Assembly: GCA_025937035.1 (NCBI GenBank)
Contig: JAICSG010000286.1
Coordinates: forward strand, 1 to 5,846
DNA length: 5,846 nt
Reading direction: 5' to 3'
Origin: Thermoanaerobaculia bacterium
Lineage (GTDB): Bacteria > Acidobacteriota > Thermoanaerobaculia > Multivoradales > UBA5704
In this document: positions 5,179 through 5,846 of the stretch, one piece after another
How the letters are laid out: the number at the start of each line of letters is the position of its first letter
Position numbering within the stretch: position 1 is the first letter of the stretch
Translations under genes and position numbers: made by a program
Notes under the pieces: model-generated
Database searches by the model: none
The model's input: the letters and a program-made list of their open reading frames with translations, nothing else
Told to the model about the DNA's origin: nothing

Positions 5179-5846
5179 GTGTCCGAGCGGCTCGCCCGCG
5201 TCCGGGCCCGCATCGAGAGCGCCGCCGAGCGCGCCGGCCGCCCCCCCGGGAGCGTCACCCTCATGGGGGTCAGCAAGACCCAGCCGGCCTCCGCGGTCGC
5301 CGAGGCCTTCCAGGCGGGGCTCCGGATCTTCGGCGAGAACCGGGTCCAGGAGGGGCTCGCCAAGGCCCGCGAGCTCCCCTCTGAAATCGAGTGGCACCTC
5401 ATCGGTCCCCTCCAGTCCAACAAGGTCCGCGCCGCCCTCGACCTCTTCCGCACCATTCATTCGATCGACCGCCTTTCGATCGCCGAGGCCGTCGAGCGCG
5501 AGGCGGCGAAGCGGGGCCTCACCGTCACCGGCTTCCTGGAGGTGAACCTCGGCGCCGAGGAGACCAAGCACGGCTTTCCCGCCGAGGAGCTGATGGAGAC
5601 GGTCAAGCCCCTCGCGGGTTACAAGCACCTGCGGATCGTGGGCCTGATGGCCATCCCCCCTCTGGGCCGGGCCCCCGAGGAGTCCCGGCCCTGGTTCCGC
5701 CGCCTCCGCGCCCTGCGGGACGAGCTCGCCGCCCGCCCCGAGTGGGCCGACTCCCCCGGCTGGCTCTCCATGGGGATGAGCGACGACTTCGAGGTGGCGA
5801 TCGAGGAGGGGGCCACCCACGTGCGGGTGGGCACGGCGATCTTCGG
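5179..5846 (+). CDS. yggS: YggS/PLPBP-family pyridoxal-5'-phosphate homeostasis protein (3' partial)
   Basis: The frame starting at GTG 5179 is open to the window end (222 complete codons). The family is usually about 225-235 residues, so only the last few are missing. YggS/PLPBP proteins bind PLP on a TIM-barrel fold without known catalysis and help balance vitamin B6 and amino-acid metabolism in the cytoplasm. The PLP lysine is in MGVSKTQP (Lys33). Further family blocks are FGENRVQEG, EWHLIGPLQSNKVR, IHSIDR, LEVNLGAEETKHGF, GLMAIPP, LSMGMSDDFEVAIEEGATH and VRVGTAIFG at the very end. The GTG is chosen because it puts SERLARVRARI at the usual N-terminus, and a GGCGAG element lies 6 nt upstream. 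A CTG at 5161 overlapping the previous stop is a less likely start. The 14-bp gap to the zinc-ribbon gene implies co-transcription. No substitution of a key residue is seen. Confidence 0.93.
   Translation, partial: MSERLARVRARIESAAERAGRPPGSVTLMGVSKTQPASAVAEAFQAGLRIFGENRVQEGLAKARELPSEIEWHLIGPLQSNKVRAALDLFRTIHSIDRLSIAEAVEREAAKRGLTVTGFLEVNLGAEETKHGFPAEELMETVKPLAGYKHLRIVGLMAIPPLGRAPEESRPWFRRLRALRDELAARPEWADSPGWLSMGMSDDFEVAIEEGATHVRVGTAIF

Overview
This is a GC-rich bacterial window (roughly two thirds G+C by eye) with every convincing gene on the + strand. I suspect an acidobacterial genome. The grounds are the GC content, the style of the genes and the GCCCGGGCAT-type palindromic repeat, which I associate with high-GC Acidobacteriota and similar phyla. 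This is inference from memory and is not proved by anything in the window. Genes are densely packed and no insertion sequence, phage gene or CRISPR array is visible.

Layout. The window opens inside a gene (to 337) that ends in a charged helical module of unknown function. After a short spacer with a stem-loop comes a soluble-lytic-transglycosylase-like gene (430-2646): an exported protein with a helical-repeat N-terminal part and an SLT catalytic domain, predicted to cleave peptidoglycan in the periplasm. A sulfatase/alkaline-phosphatase-superfamily lipoprotein gene is open from a GTG that overlaps the transglycosylase stop by four bases (2643) and runs to 4217. Its catalytic and metal-binding motifs look degraded, so it may be a pseudoenzyme. 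A 139-bp inverted pair of palindromic repeat units (2665-2803) lies between its possible GTG start and its lipoprotein signal, leaving the true start ambiguous.

A tRNA gene with anticodon CAT (4233-4305) follows immediately. A good promoter candidate for it (CGGACA, 16 bp, TATACT) lies inside the end of the sulfatase-like gene. The last block is a probable two-gene operon: a coiled-coil protein with a C-terminal C4 zinc ribbon (COG1579/DUF164 type, 4418-5164) and, 14 bp later, a YggS/PLPBP-family pyridoxal-phosphate homeostasis protein running off the window end (5179 onward).

How they fit. The transglycosylase and the sulfatase-fold lipoprotein are both predicted envelope proteins and are probably co-transcribed, so a shared cell-wall role is plausible but unproved. 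The zinc-ribbon and YggS genes look like ordinary housekeeping. The points most worth a second look are the degenerate sulfatase active site, the two-unit repeat with paired compensatory base changes, and its in-frame position at the start of a lipoprotein gene.
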